Shown here: one piece after another, positions 25,045 to 33,801 of the stretch
Layout: each line of letters opens with the position of its first letter
Position numbering within the stretch: the stretch's first letter is position 1
Notes under the pieces: generated by a model
What the model saw: only the letters and a program-made list of their open reading frames with translations
Told to the model about the DNA's origin: nothing
The model's database searches: none
Source: Longibacter salinarum
GTDB lineage: Bacteria > Bacteroidota > Rhodothermia > Rhodothermales > Salinibacteraceae
DNA: 64,000 bases
Direction of reading: 5' to 3'
Assembly: GCF_002554795.1 (NCBI RefSeq)
Contig: NZ_PDEQ01000001.1
Coordinates: 310,001-374,000, forward strand
Made by a program: the position numbers and the translations under genes

Positions 25045-26283
25045 TCATTCCTCTTCTTTGGGGCGCCACGTGGCCTGTGGGTCCATGTCGTCAGCAACAC
25101 CCGAGTCCGTCCCGAGGTGTGAAATGTCGGGGATGCGACCACGGCGGGTCTTCGGAGGAACCATCGTTCGCATGGATTCAAGCTTTCCGTAGCAGAGCAG
25201 GCGATCGTGCGGCTGCAGGACGCGGCTCGCCCTCGGGTTCGGGACGCCCTTTGCTCCACGATACAACATGAGAACGTTGATGTCCCGCTCGCGGAGCCCT
25301 GAGTTGGCGATCGTCCGACCGACATATTCCGATCCCGGTGGCACATGAATCTCGGTTACGCCGTACCCTGTGCTGACGGTCAGACGCTGGCGTAAATCGA
25401 TTTCGGGAAAGTCGACCTGGGTGCGCATGTAGTCGATGATCGAGCCGGCCACGTCGAGGTTGGTGCATGTCTCGATGCCCTCCAGACCGGGGGATGAGTT
25501 GACCTCCATGATCTGCGGGCCGTCGTTTGCTTCTAACATGTCAACGCCTGCAACCCGCAGACCCATGATCTGGGCAGCACGAACAGCTGTTTCGCGATAA
25601 TGGTCGTCCAGCTCGACCGCCTCCGTCTGGCCACCGCGATGGACGTTGCTCCGGTACTCGTCGCCCTGAGCCACCCGGCGCATGGCCGCCACGACGGTAT
25701 CGCCCACGACCAGGGCGCGAATGTCACGACCCTTGCTCTCCGACACGAACTTCTGAACGAGGACATTCTGTTTCGCGCTCTGCAGCGTCTCGATAATAGC
25801 CTGCGCGACCTTGACGGAGTCGGCCAGGATGACGCCGATGCCCTGCGTACCCTCGATAAGCTTAATGATGACCGGCGCACCGCCCACGCGCTCGATTGCA
25901 GGAATAACATCATTTCGATCTCGCACGAACGCGGTTTCCGGAATGCCAATCTGATGTCGGCTCAGGATCTGGAGGGAGCGGAGCTTGTCGCGCGAGTTGG
26001 AGATGCCGGCCGCCGTATTAGCGCAGTATACGCCCATCTGCTCGAATTGCCGAACCACTGCTGTCCCAAAGTAAGAGATCGATGCACCGATACGAGGAAG
26101 GACCGCGTCGTACTCGCTGAGCTTCTTCGATCGGAAAAACAGTTCAGGCGTGCCCTTCTCCAGGTCGATTGAAAATTTGAGTGTGTCCAGCACCTTGACT
26201 TCGCAGCTACGTTGCTCGGCGGCTTCTCTCAGGCGACGGGTGCTGTAACACTTGGGACTGCGCGACAGGATCGCAAGCTTCAT
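25045..26283 (-). CDS. rimK: RimK-type ATP-grasp ligase fused to an RCK_C domain
   Basis: A 412-residue protein. Residues 1-290 match RimK: an N-terminal pre-ATP-grasp domain (MKLAILSRSP), an ATP-grasp core with PVIIKLIEGTQGIGV (about 137-151), VQKFVSESKGRDIRALVVG (about 176-194) and the metal-binding MEVNSSPGLEGIE (259-271). RimK adds glutamates to the C terminus of ribosomal protein S6 or makes poly-glutamate. E. coli RimK ends near residue 300. Here about 110 residues follow, and 305-372 (GYGVTEIHVPPGSEYVGR, then VLQPHDRLLCYGK) match the TrkA-C/RCK_C ligand-binding domain of potassium channels and carriers. The tail after 380 is charged. This suggests control by a small ligand (inference). 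Confidence 0.93.
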   Translation of the reverse strand: MKLAILSRSPKCYSTRRLREAAEQRSCEVKVLDTLKFSIDLEKGTPELFFRSKKLSEYDAVLPRIGASISYFGTAVVRQFEQMGVYCANTAAGISNSRDKLRSLQILSRHQIGIPETAFVRDRNDVIPAIERVGGAPVIIKLIEGTQGIGVILADSVKVAQAIIETLQSAKQNVLVQKFVSESKGRDIRALVVGDTVVAAMRRVAQGDEYRSNVHRGGQTEAVELDDHYRETAVRAAQIMGLRVAGVDMLEANDGPQIMEVNSSPGLEGIETCTNLDVAGSIIDYMRTQVDFPEIDLRQRLTVSTGYGVTEIHVPPGSEYVGRTIANSGLRERDINVLMLYRGAKGVPNPRASRVLQPHDRLLCYGKLESMRTMVPPKTRRGRIPDISHLGTDSGVADDMDPQATWRPKEEE

Positions 26284-26412
26284 GCAGGATTGGGGGGTAC
26301 GGATTGTCGATTGCGGATTGTAAATCTTTCCTTCGCCCGTGTCATGATTTTAGACGTCAACCGTACGCTGCGCACGTTCGTGCGTTGGTATGAAAGTACA
26401 TATAAACGGTAG

Positions 26413-26500
26413 CACGTCAACACGTCAACACATTGACACCTTCACACGTCGACACTTCGACACCTTCATACCTCGACACCTTCACACCTTTACACTTTCG
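26413..26500. repeat. Array of eleven degenerate 8-bp tandem repeats
   Basis: Eleven consecutive 8-bp units begin at 26413. Units 1-3 are CACGTCAA, CACGTCAA, CACATTGA; units 4-7 CACCTTCA, CACGTCGA, CACTTCGA, CACCTTCA; units 8-11 TACCTCGA, CACCTTCA, CACCTTTA, CACTTTCG. The consensus is CACcTtcA. The array fills the rimB-rimK interval near the rimB end and covers the last four codons and stop codon (26490-26492) of rimB. The strand composition is strongly skewed (almost no G on the plus strand outside the GT/CG steps), so the rimB-rimK transcript would be purine-rich here. It is not a CRISPR: there are no spacers and the unit is too short. Confidence 0.9.
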
Positions 26501-26942
26501 GTTTGCCGCCTGCGTACGAGGCGCCTGGATCGACGAGCATGCGGCGGCGGATGGCCTGCCGGCCGAGGAGCATGCGAAAGCCCATTTTATCGCGCCGGGC
26601 GAGGGTTAGTTCAATATCCCAGGTGTGCCCGAGCACGCGGACAGGAGTGAGAATGACGACGCGTTCTTGCTTCTGACCGCTGGAGCTGCGCACGCTACGG
26701 ACGTCGTGCACGCTCGCTTCTGCAATGACCGAGCGCTCCTTGCTCCGTTGCACGGGGTGAATTTCGAAGCGAACACGTTCGATCCCATTTTCCTGAAAGC
26801 GCTCAATGTTGAACGCATGGAGCGCGGACGATCGCGCACCTGTATCCACTTTTGCCTTGATCCAGGAGATATTTAGATCTGGAAGTGCCAGCCACTCGCG
26901 CCAGCCGATGATTGGCAGATTCGGGTTGGGCTTCTTCGGCAT
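26490..26942 (-). CDS. rimB: RimB-like retropepsin-fold protease (annotated as 'ATP-dependent zinc protease')
   Basis: A 150-residue single-domain protein. ISWIKAKVDTGARSSALHA places the aspartic-protease motif D33-T34-G35-A36 after a beta strand, as in RimB and clan-AA retropepsins. PIIGWREWLALPDLN near the N terminus, the RLVRV-like strand ERVRFEIHP and LLGRQAIRRRMLVDP near the end complete the family signature. The widely used name zinc protease rests on old annotation; no zinc motif is visible. In Pseudomonas RimB trims glutamates from RimK-modified S6. Here it lies immediately upstream of rimK. ATG 26942 is preferred since upstream residues are not conserved-looking. Confidence 0.85.
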   Translation of the reverse strand: MPKKPNPNLPIIGWREWLALPDLNISWIKAKVDTGARSSALHAFNIERFQENGIERVRFEIHPVQRSKERSVIAEASVHDVRSVRSSSGQKQERVVILTPVRVLGHTWDIELTLARRDKMGFRMLLGRQAIRRRMLVDPGASYAGGKPKV

Positions 26943-27192
26943 GTAATCGAGCTTCGAGCGGGGGGCGGTAGACTCAATAACGTAATGGACGCCAGCGGGA
27001 CGAATCAAGAAAAACGGATAGGTTGTCTACGTTTTCCGATTTTCCGCAGGTGAACGCTGAATCGATTCTTGATATAGCGTGTGTTGCGTTCTTCAAACAC
27101 GAAATTCGTCTTTGTGGATGGCCTTCGGAACCGCTTTCATCTAGGTTATCGTCCCAACCCGCACTTCGTCCTTTCACCATACCCAGTTTCTT

Positions 27193-28047
27193 ATGTCGAT
27201 TGATCGAATCGCCGTCGTTGGTGGCGGCACGATGGGAAATGGCATTGCCCATGTCTTCGCTCTCAGCGGCCGTCACGTCACCATCGTGGACCTCAACGAG
27301 GACGTTCTCGACGATAGCGTCTCGACCATCGAGTCCAACCTGAATCGCCAGCTCAAGAAGGAGCGGATCACGGAGGACGAAAAGCAGGCGACGCTGGACC
27401 GAATCGACACGTCGACGGCGATTGCAGAGGGCGTGAGCGATGTCGACCTCGTCGTAGAGGCAGTGAGCGAGACGATGGAGGTGAAAGCGTCGGTCTTTCA
27501 GCAACTAGACGAGCACGCGCCAGATCACGCCATTCTCGCGTCGAACACGTCGTCGATCTCCATCACGGCCCTCGCGGCGGAGACGGACCGCCCGGAGCAG
27601 GTCATCGGGATGCACTTCTTCAACCCGGTGCCGGTAATGAAACTCGTCGAGATCGTGCGCGGGCTCGTAACGAGCGATGAGATCTACGACACGATCGAGG
27701 CGCTGGCCGAAGATCTTGGCAAGACGCCGGTAGAGGTCGAGGACTTCCCGGGCTTCGTCTCGAATCGGATCCTGATGCCGATGATCAACGAGGCGGTCTT
27801 CTGCGTGATGGAGGGGGTCGCTTCGGTCGAAGACATCGACACGGTGATGAAGCTGGGAATGAACCACCCGATGGGCCCGCTGACGCTGGCCGACTTTATC
27901 GGCCTGGACGTCTGCCTCAACATCATGGAGGTGCTGCACGGCGAGCTTGGCGACGACAAATACCGCCCGTGCCCGCTGTTGCGCCGCATGGTGACGGCTG
28001 GTAAGCTTGGCCGGAAGACCGGCGCCGGCTTTTACGACTACGAATAA
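27193..28047 (+). CDS. hbd: 3-hydroxyacyl-CoA (3-hydroxybutyryl-CoA) dehydrogenase
   Basis: A 284-residue NAD-dependent enzyme of short-chain fatty acid and butyrate-type metabolism, oxidising 3-hydroxyacyl-CoA to 3-ketoacyl-CoA. The Rossmann fingerprint [14 protein letters not shown] is at about 9-22 and the acidic pair VDLNEDV follows. The catalytic dyad region [14 protein letters not shown] contains the active-site His, and E in the ENFxGF-like [15 protein letters not shown] segment supports the family. Length equals the stand-alone clostridial and mycobacterial Hbd (about 280-290). It is monocistronic, divergent from rimB, and closed by a strong terminator. Confidence 0.95.
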   Translation: MSIDRIAVVGGGTMGNGIAHVFALSGRHVTIVDLNEDVLDDSVSTIESNLNRQLKKERITEDEKQATLDRIDTSTAIAEGVSDVDLVVEAVSETMEVKASVFQQLDEHAPDHAILASNTSSISITALAAETDRPEQVIGMHFFNPVPVMKLVEIVRGLVTSDEIYDTIEALAEDLGKTPVEVEDFPGFVSNRILMPMINEAVFCVMEGVASVEDIDTVMKLGMNHPMGPLTLADFIGLDVCLNIMEVLHGELGDDKYRPCPLLRRMVTAGKLGRKTGAGFYDYE

Positions 28048-28111
28048 TGACACATCGAAATGCTGAGTGCGAAGGGCGAAGTGGATCTCGTCTCTCCGGC
28101 TGCAGAACGCG

Positions 28112-28143
28112 AAACGCCCCGGCCATGGTGGTCCGGGGCGTTT
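28112..28143. terminator. Bidirectional intrinsic terminator
   Basis: AAACGCCCCGG pairs with CCGGGGCGTTT, with A/T tracts on both arms. It lies between the convergent hbd and phoH genes. Confidence 0.92.
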
Positions 28144-28193
28144 GCTTTGGTACATGCGGCGACGGTTTAGCGACCCAGGTGACCCGCGGCTGC

Positions 28194-29144
28194 CTATGCA
28201 TCGTGTTGTTCGTAGGCGGCGATGATCTCGCGGACGAGTCGGTGGCGCACAACGTCCTCACGCTCCAGGTAGATGAAGTCAATGCCGCGGATGCCCTTCA
28301 GGATGTTCTGCACCTGAATGAGGCCGCTGCTCGATCGACTACGAAGGTCCGTCTGCGTAATGTCTCCGGTGATGATCGCTCGGGAGTTGGGACCAAGACG
28401 CGTCAGAAACATCTTCATCTGACTCGTCGTGGCGTTCTGCGCCTCATCGAGGATCACAAAGGCCGATTTCAGCGTGCGTCCACGCATGTACGCTAGCGGG
28501 ACGATCTCGACACGCTGATGCTCGATGAACTCTGCCAGCTTATCGCGAGGCATCATATCACCGAGTGCGTCGTAGAGAGGGCGGAGATATGGATCCACCT
28601 TCTCGTGGAAGTCGCCCGGCAGGAAGCCAAGTTGTTCACCGGCTTCGACCGCGGGTCGGGAGAGCACGATGCGCTTCACCTCGTGCTCGCGCATGGCGGC
28701 GACGGCGAGAGCGACGGCAACGTACGTTTTGCCCGTCCCGGCCGGGCCGATGGCAAAGACGACATCGTTCTTCCGCGATGACTTCACAAGCCGTGACTGG
28801 TTCGGCGTGCGGGGCTTAACGGGATCACCATCGGGCGTGTAGAGGATGACGTCGTCCGTGGCGATGTCCGCCCGCGAACCGTCGTCCGTCGCGTAGAGGG
28901 TGAGAACGGTGGAGACATCGTCTTCGGTGAGGTCTCCGTTTCGGTCGATCAGGACGACCAGTTCGTCGAAGATCTGCTCCACTTCCTCAACGGCGTCTTC
29001 TTCGCCACGCACGAGAATATCCGTGCCGCGCGCCGTGATCTGCGTGTCGGGGTATGCACTTTCGACCTTCCGCAGGTACACGTCGTTAAATCCGAACAGG
29101 AGGAGCGGGTCGATGCCTTCGATACTCAGGCGTTTTTCGGGCAA
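28194..29144 (-). CDS. phoH: PhoH family NTPase (YbeZ-like)
   Basis: A 316-residue protein. An N-terminal KH-like region (about 1-100; AYPDTQITARGTDILVRG) precedes the PhoH P-loop ATPase: FAIGPAGTGKTYVAVALA (Walker A), VLSRPAVEAGEQLGFLPGD, and FVILDEAQNATTSQMKMFLTRLG (Walker B and sensor region). Homologues work with YbeY in 16S rRNA maturation and ribosome quality control, though ybeY is not in this window. Helicase or RNA-dependent ATPase activity has been reported for family members. It is monocistronic here. Confidence 0.95.
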   Translation of the reverse strand: MPEKRLSIEGIDPLLLFGFNDVYLRKVESAYPDTQITARGTDILVRGEEDAVEEVEQIFDELVVLIDRNGDLTEDDVSTVLTLYATDDGSRADIATDDVILYTPDGDPVKPRTPNQSRLVKSSRKNDVVFAIGPAGTGKTYVAVALAVAAMREHEVKRIVLSRPAVEAGEQLGFLPGDFHEKVDPYLRPLYDALGDMMPRDKLAEFIEHQRVEIVPLAYMRGRTLKSAFVILDEAQNATTSQMKMFLTRLGPNSRAIITGDITQTDLRSRSSSGLIQVQNILKGIRGIDFIYLEREDVVRHRLVREIIAAYEQHDA

Positions 29145-29375
29145 CGCGATGTGGGGTGTTTGAAAAAGAAATGCGACCGGGACTGTGTCCGTCTGCAGGT
29201 GTAAAGGTGACGTCTCCGCACCACTGTTTTCGTCGGTGCACGGACGCGAACCGGCGTCTCATGGCCGGTAGGCTAATCAACATTGTCTGTACGGAAAACT
29301 TGGCGTTGCGTTCGATTGCTCGATGAACGTTTCGGCTCCGGCTTTCCGCGCTCAAAGTAAACAAACTGTCGTGGT

Positions 29376-30239
29376 ATGTCGCGAAAACTAGTCGTTGAAT
29401 TTACGAAAATGGAAGGCGCAGGGAACGACTTTATCGTTCTTGATAATCGTTTCCTGCATTTTACTGCGGACGAGCTCTCCGACATCGCGGACCGTTTTTG
29501 CCCTCGACGCTTCGGGATTGGTGCCGACGGGCTCCTCGCGTTCGAGGACGACGATGACGCTGACTTTCGGATGCGGTACATAAATGCGGATGGATCTCCG
29601 GCGACGATGTGCGGCAACGGCGCACGCTGCATCGCCCGTCTCGCGGTCGCCGCTGGCATCGATGGTCCGGACGTGACGTTTGCGACCGATGCAGGCATGT
29701 ACCGTGCCCACGTTCCGGTGGACGCGACGAAACCGGTGCGATTGTTTGTGCCCGAGCCGCGGGAGTGGCAGGAACACGTTTCGCTCGATCAGTCGCTACC
29801 GGACGGAATCGACACTGTTCACTATATCTGGACCGGGACGGAGCATCTCGTCGTACCGGTGCGTGATGCTGGAGCCGCTCCGCTCGCAGTCTGGGGACCA
29901 CGATTGCGGAAGGACCCGGCACTGCAGCCGGAAGGCGCGAATGTCAATGTCGTCGCGGAAGGAAAGGACGTACACTCGATTACGGTGCGCACCTTCGAGA
30001 AAGGTGTCGAGGCGGAGACGCTCGCCTGCGGCACCGGTGTGATCGCGTCAGCGATTGCCACATCGCGGCTTCGGGGCGAGGACGACCTCGCGACGCACCC
30101 GGTGACGGTTCACGCAGAGGGAGGAACGTTGCGGGTCGGACGCGCCGATACGTTTGATCGGGCTGGCCACCTATATCTGGAGGGTCCGGCGCGGTCCGTT
30201 TTCCGTGGCACGTTCGAGTGGGGAGGGGAGGAGCGGTAG
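29376..30239 (+). CDS. dapF: Diaminopimelate epimerase
   Basis: A 287-residue cofactor-independent epimerase converting LL- to meso-diaminopimelate for lysine and peptidoglycan. The active-site cysteines are C79 in MCGNGARC and the later one in ETLACGTGVIA (about residue 219). N-terminal KMEGAGNDFIVLDN and the GIGADGLL motif are conserved. It is complete and single; other lysine-pathway genes are absent except for a DapA-superfamily member at 57117. The start ATG at 29376 is supported by the match of the N-terminal strand to the family. Confidence 0.97.
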   Translation: MSRKLVVEFTKMEGAGNDFIVLDNRFLHFTADELSDIADRFCPRRFGIGADGLLAFEDDDDADFRMRYINADGSPATMCGNGARCIARLAVAAGIDGPDVTFATDAGMYRAHVPVDATKPVRLFVPEPREWQEHVSLDQSLPDGIDTVHYIWTGTEHLVVPVRDAGAAPLAVWGPRLRKDPALQPEGANVNVVAEGKDVHSITVRTFEKGVEAETLACGTGVIASAIATSRLRGEDDLATHPVTVHAEGGTLRVGRADTFDRAGHLYLEGPARSVFRGTFEWGGEER

Positions 30240-30301
30240 AGCCAGAACACCTCCTTCACTCGCTCCGCGGTGGATCTACGTGATCTCCTGAATTCATAAA
30301 G

Positions 30302-30340
30302 AGCGGGCTGCCTTCTCGTGATAGAAGGCAGCCCGCTTTC
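30302..30340. terminator. Strong bidirectional intrinsic terminator
   Basis: A perfect 15-bp stem (30302-30316 with 30323-30337; AGCGGGCTGCCTTCT and its complement) with a 6-nt loop. It lies between the convergent dapF and ppiD-like genes. Confidence 0.92.
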
Positions 30341-30387
30341 GCTTTTCTAACAACCGAGACGACGCTGTGAAGCGTCGCACTCATCGC

Positions 30388-32478
30388 TTAATTGAGAAGC
30401 TTGGATCGGTTGTCGGTGATCTCTGCATTCTCACGCAGGCCCGAGATGTACTGCTGGGCAATCTGGCGCTGCTCCTGGGCGAGAAGCTGTTGGCGGATCT
30501 GCTCCCGCTTCTCTTCCGTGAGTTCGGCTGGTTCCGTTCGATTCGTCACGTTGACCACGTACGCGGCGTTTTCTCCTTCCATGACGCCCGACGTGGCGCC
30601 GACATCGAGGCCGAAGGCCACACCGATGATCGAACGATCGTTGCCGAGACCGGCGACGCGCCGTGTGCCGAAGTTCAGTCCCGTCTTCGTCCGTACTCGC
30701 GTGCCGAGAGCACTGGCGAGTGCGTCGAGGTTCGCCCCGTTCATAGCGCTGCGCATCTGGCCGAGAACGATGTCCTTCTTCTTCTGCGTCAGAACGCGCG
30801 GGCGGATTTCATTCTTAACGTCCTCGAACGGGCGGTACCCTTCCTCAGTGATACCGGTCACCTTCGCGAGGATGAACTTGTCGTCCAGCTCGTACACGTT
30901 GCTGATCTGGCCTTCATCCGCTTCGGAGAGGAACCGCATGAGCGAAGCGCTTCTGCCGACACCCGGGATATTGCGGGCGTCCTCTTCGACCTGAACCGTC
31001 CGGACGTCGTATCCGGCATTCTGGGCTTCTTCTTCGAAGTCACCGCCGTCTTCAGAGAAGTACGCGATGTCCTCAAGCTTCGCCTGAAAGTCGTTGAGCG
31101 TCGCGGGGCTCGGGTCGAGGCTGTAGGCCATGTCGGCGTACTGAACGGCCTCCGACGTCTTCTGCTGGACCTTGATCAGGTGGAAACCGAACCGGGTGCG
31201 GACCGGGCCGACAACCTCGCCGGCCTCAGCACCAAAGGCCGCGTTAGCGAACGGCTCGACCATGCGATCCCGCGTGAACCATCCGAGATCACCCCCTCGG
31301 GAGGCAGATCCATCGGCCGAGTGGCGTTTGGCGAGGTCGGCGAACGAGGCGCCCTGATTTAGGCTATCCTGAAGCGCTTCGATACGCGAGCGAATTTCCG
31401 CAACGGTTTCGTCGCCGGCGGATTCACCAACGCGTAGAAGAATGTGACTGGCGTGGACGTACGTCTGGTCCGCTGGGCGCGTGTCCTTAATCTTGAGAAG
31501 GTGACCCGCGTTGTTGGCGAAGATCGGCCCTACGACCGTTCCGGGCTCCAGATTTTCGTAAATGGCAGATGCAACACCGCTCGGCATTTGATCCGGCGTA
31601 CGGTACTCTTTCGAGTAGTCCTGTGCCGAGGCGTTGATCTGCAGGAACGTCGAGTCGTCATCCGCAGCAGCGAACTCCTCCTTCAGGCGACGAAGGTCGT
31701 CACGGACGAGCTGGGTGTCCTGCTCCGTCGCGAGCTTCTCCTGCTGCACGTATTGAATCGTATAGGTGCGCTCGCGCGAGAAGTCCTCCTTATTCTCGTC
31801 GTAATAGGCCTCAAGATCAGCGTCGCTCACGTTCACGCTGTCGTTTGGCACCGAAGCGTACCGCTGTAGCACGTAGCGGATGTCTGCGTTCGTGTTCTGA
31901 CGCTCATAGTAGTTCTTGACATCGGCGTCGGACACGTGAACCGTCGCCTGCACGATGTTGCTCATCTTCTGCTGACGACGCTGCTCGCGCATGTAGTTCT
32001 CAATCTGAGCCCATGTGGCTTTCGCCTCCGGATTCTGCGCGAAGTTGTTCAGCAACTGGTAATTGATTTCGCCCGTGGAGTCCGCGAACTGCTGGCGGAT
32101 GATCGGATGTGGGTTTTCCCCATAGACCATGTCCAACAGCTCCGCGTTCGTCACCGTGATGCCGAGGCGCTCCATTTCCTGTTCGAGGAGCCTGCTCGTC
32201 ACCAACTGGTCGTACGCCTGTTCTTCGAGCTGGTCGCGCTGAGCCTGTGTCAGCTCACCGTCCGACTGCTCCCGGGCGCGTTCACGCAGCTGTTCGAGTG
32301 TTTGCTGATACTCCTGATAGGGAATAGCTTCACCGTTGACGACAGCAATGTCGCGCGGCTGTGCCCCGATCGCATCGAAGGCCTGCGAGTCCTGCAGAAC
32401 CCAGATGACGCCGAAAGAGAATACGAGAATCCACAATACGACTCCGGTGTTTTGCCGGAGATTATTCATCACACCCAT
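30388..32478 (-). CDS. ppiD: SurA_N/PpiD-type peptidyl-prolyl isomerase
   Basis: A 696-residue membrane-anchored periplasmic foldase. A single N-terminal membrane anchor (about 12-30; GVVLWILVFSFGVIWVL) is followed by a SurA_N-like helical region (about 40-200, Gln/Glu-rich; DIAVVNGEAIPYQEY), a first parvulin domain (about 330-430; YVHASHILLRVGES, SRGGDLGWFTRDRMVEPF and ARFGFHLIKVQ-type end) and a second, degenerate one (about 470-600). It assists outer-membrane and periplasmic protein folding. ATG 32478 is preferred over 32571 as the 31 extra residues are not membrane-anchor-like; 32469 is also possible. Length is close to known PpiD (about 620). Confidence 0.9.
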   Translation of the reverse strand: MGVMNNLRQNTGVVLWILVFSFGVIWVLQDSQAFDAIGAQPRDIAVVNGEAIPYQEYQQTLEQLRERAREQSDGELTQAQRDQLEEQAYDQLVTSRLLEQEMERLGITVTNAELLDMVYGENPHPIIRQQFADSTGEINYQLLNNFAQNPEAKATWAQIENYMREQRRQQKMSNIVQATVHVSDADVKNYYERQNTNADIRYVLQRYASVPNDSVNVSDADLEAYYDENKEDFSRERTYTIQYVQQEKLATEQDTQLVRDDLRRLKEEFAAADDDSTFLQINASAQDYSKEYRTPDQMPSGVASAIYENLEPGTVVGPIFANNAGHLLKIKDTRPADQTYVHASHILLRVGESAGDETVAEIRSRIEALQDSLNQGASFADLAKRHSADGSASRGGDLGWFTRDRMVEPFANAAFGAEAGEVVGPVRTRFGFHLIKVQQKTSEAVQYADMAYSLDPSPATLNDFQAKLEDIAYFSEDGGDFEEEAQNAGYDVRTVQVEEDARNIPGVGRSASLMRFLSEADEGQISNVYELDDKFILAKVTGITEEGYRPFEDVKNEIRPRVLTQKKKDIVLGQMRSAMNGANLDALASALGTRVRTKTGLNFGTRRVAGLGNDRSIIGVAFGLDVGATSGVMEGENAAYVVNVTNRTEPAELTEEKREQIRQQLLAQEQRQIAQQYISGLRENAEITDNRSKLLN

Positions 32479-32881
32479 GATAAGGCAGAAATGGTCTTCT
32501 TGGGGGACGGGCCGAGTGCGGCTGGAGGGGACGAAACCGTAAAATTTCACGCCGCATCGAACCCGTACCATGCTCTCAACGAATTGTTCTTCCTGATCGG
32601 CCGCCTAGCAGGTATTCGCGGTCAATCCATCGAAGAAGGGTTTAGCTGATGCACCGGATGACGACGTCTACGGATTTGCTGGCAAGAATCCGGAGCAACC
32701 CGGCCAGACCGATGGCGGTTGTTCTGTATTCGACTTGATACCTCTTGGCCTTTTAGACGCTGAAAACATTCAGCTTCGATACCTCAACATGCGAGGAGGG
32801 GACCGAGCGTGTTGTTCGGGCGTAACGCGTATTGCTTTCATAGCCGCGTACACTCAAGTATTTTCTCCCCGGCAAACCGCG
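32479..32881. other. Divergent intergenic interval, no gene seen
   Basis: 403 bp between ppiD (minus) and mtfA (plus). The mtfA frame is open from 32735, but its first 49 residues are unlike a protein domain. No RNA gene was recognised. Confidence 0.4.
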
Positions 32882-33787
32882 ATGCAAATCTTAGGTCCGA
32901 GCACATTGATCTGGGGAGTTCTGATGGCCGGTGTGGCCGGAGGGACGCTGGCGGTCATAGGTGCCCAGGCGACGCCGTACGGACCGTGGCCCGGTATCGT
33001 AATTGGAGGTCTGGTGCTTCTTCTGGCATTACGGCGACCGATTCGGCGATGGCGGGTCAGTAAGAAATCGGTGCCGCACGACACGCAGCAGTGGTTGGCT
33101 ACACACATCCCGCTCTACCAAAAGCTCGATGCGGAAGGTCGAGCGCGATTCGAGCGTGACGTTCAGTTCGTCCTCGACGAATACTCGTTCGAAGGCGTAC
33201 AGTCTGTCGATGTGTCGACCGAACTTCGCCTCGGTGTTGCGGCCGGGGTCGCCTGCCTGCTCCACGGTCGGCCCGAGTGGGAGTTGCCGGGCACGACGAG
33301 CTTCCTGTTCTACCCCGACCGATTTGACGACGACTACTACGGCGGCGACTACGCCAGCTACGACGGCATGGCGCACGAGCAGGGCCCTACGATTCTGACA
33401 GCGTCATCTGTCGAACTAAGCTGGGACTCGCCCGATGACGGCGACAATGTGGTACTTCACGAGCTCGCCCATCATTTTGATTTCGACAACATCAACGCGG
33501 ACGGCGTGCCGTCGCTCGTTGCTCCGGAGTCGGCGGAGGCGTGGCAGTCGCTGGTCAAACAGGAGATGCGGAAGGTTCGGCACGGTACGTCGATCTTACG
33601 ACCGTACGCAGCGGAGGCGCCGTCCGAGTTCTTCGCTGTCGCGACGGAGGTCTTTTTCGAGCAGCCGCACCGCATGCACGACCATCACACCGATCTTTTC
33701 GAGGCACTCTGCGCATTTTATCAAATCGATCCGCGAACGGGCCGTGCGCCGACCTCGAGCAACGAGGATGTCGTCGTTTCGGGATAA
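32882..33787 (+). CDS. mtfA: MtfA-like M90 zinc peptidase
   Basis: A 301-residue protein. Two hydrophobic segments (about 6-25 and 30-45) precede a metallopeptidase domain with VVLHELAHHFD at about residue 198, the HExxH zinc-binding motif. A distal Glu in APSEFFAVATEVFFEQP supplies the third ligand region. The length of the catalytic part equals E. coli MtfA (265 residues), which binds Mlc and controls the glucose PTS. The membrane-anchored N-terminal extension is not in the E. coli protein. Whether an Mlc-like target exists here is unknown, so the regulatory role is not inferred. Confidence 0.92.
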   Translation: MQILGPSTLIWGVLMAGVAGGTLAVIGAQATPYGPWPGIVIGGLVLLLALRRPIRRWRVSKKSVPHDTQQWLATHIPLYQKLDAEGRARFERDVQFVLDEYSFEGVQSVDVSTELRLGVAAGVACLLHGRPEWELPGTTSFLFYPDRFDDDYYGGDYASYDGMAHEQGPTILTASSVELSWDSPDDGDNVVLHELAHHFDFDNINADGVPSLVAPESAEAWQSLVKQEMRKVRHGTSILRPYAAEAPSEFFAVATEVFFEQPHRMHDHHTDLFEALCAFYQIDPRTGRAPTSSNEDVVVSG

Positions 33788-33801
33788 GAAATGCAGGCGT
33801 G

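Noticed and set aside
26413-26500. Repeat array as a CRISPR
   Set aside because: Units are 8 bp, contiguous and degenerate, with no spacers and no cas genes nearby.
30367-31362. A 331-codon plus-strand frame opposite the ppiD-like gene
   Set aside because: Antisense to a gene with parvulin domains; no recognisable domain of its own.
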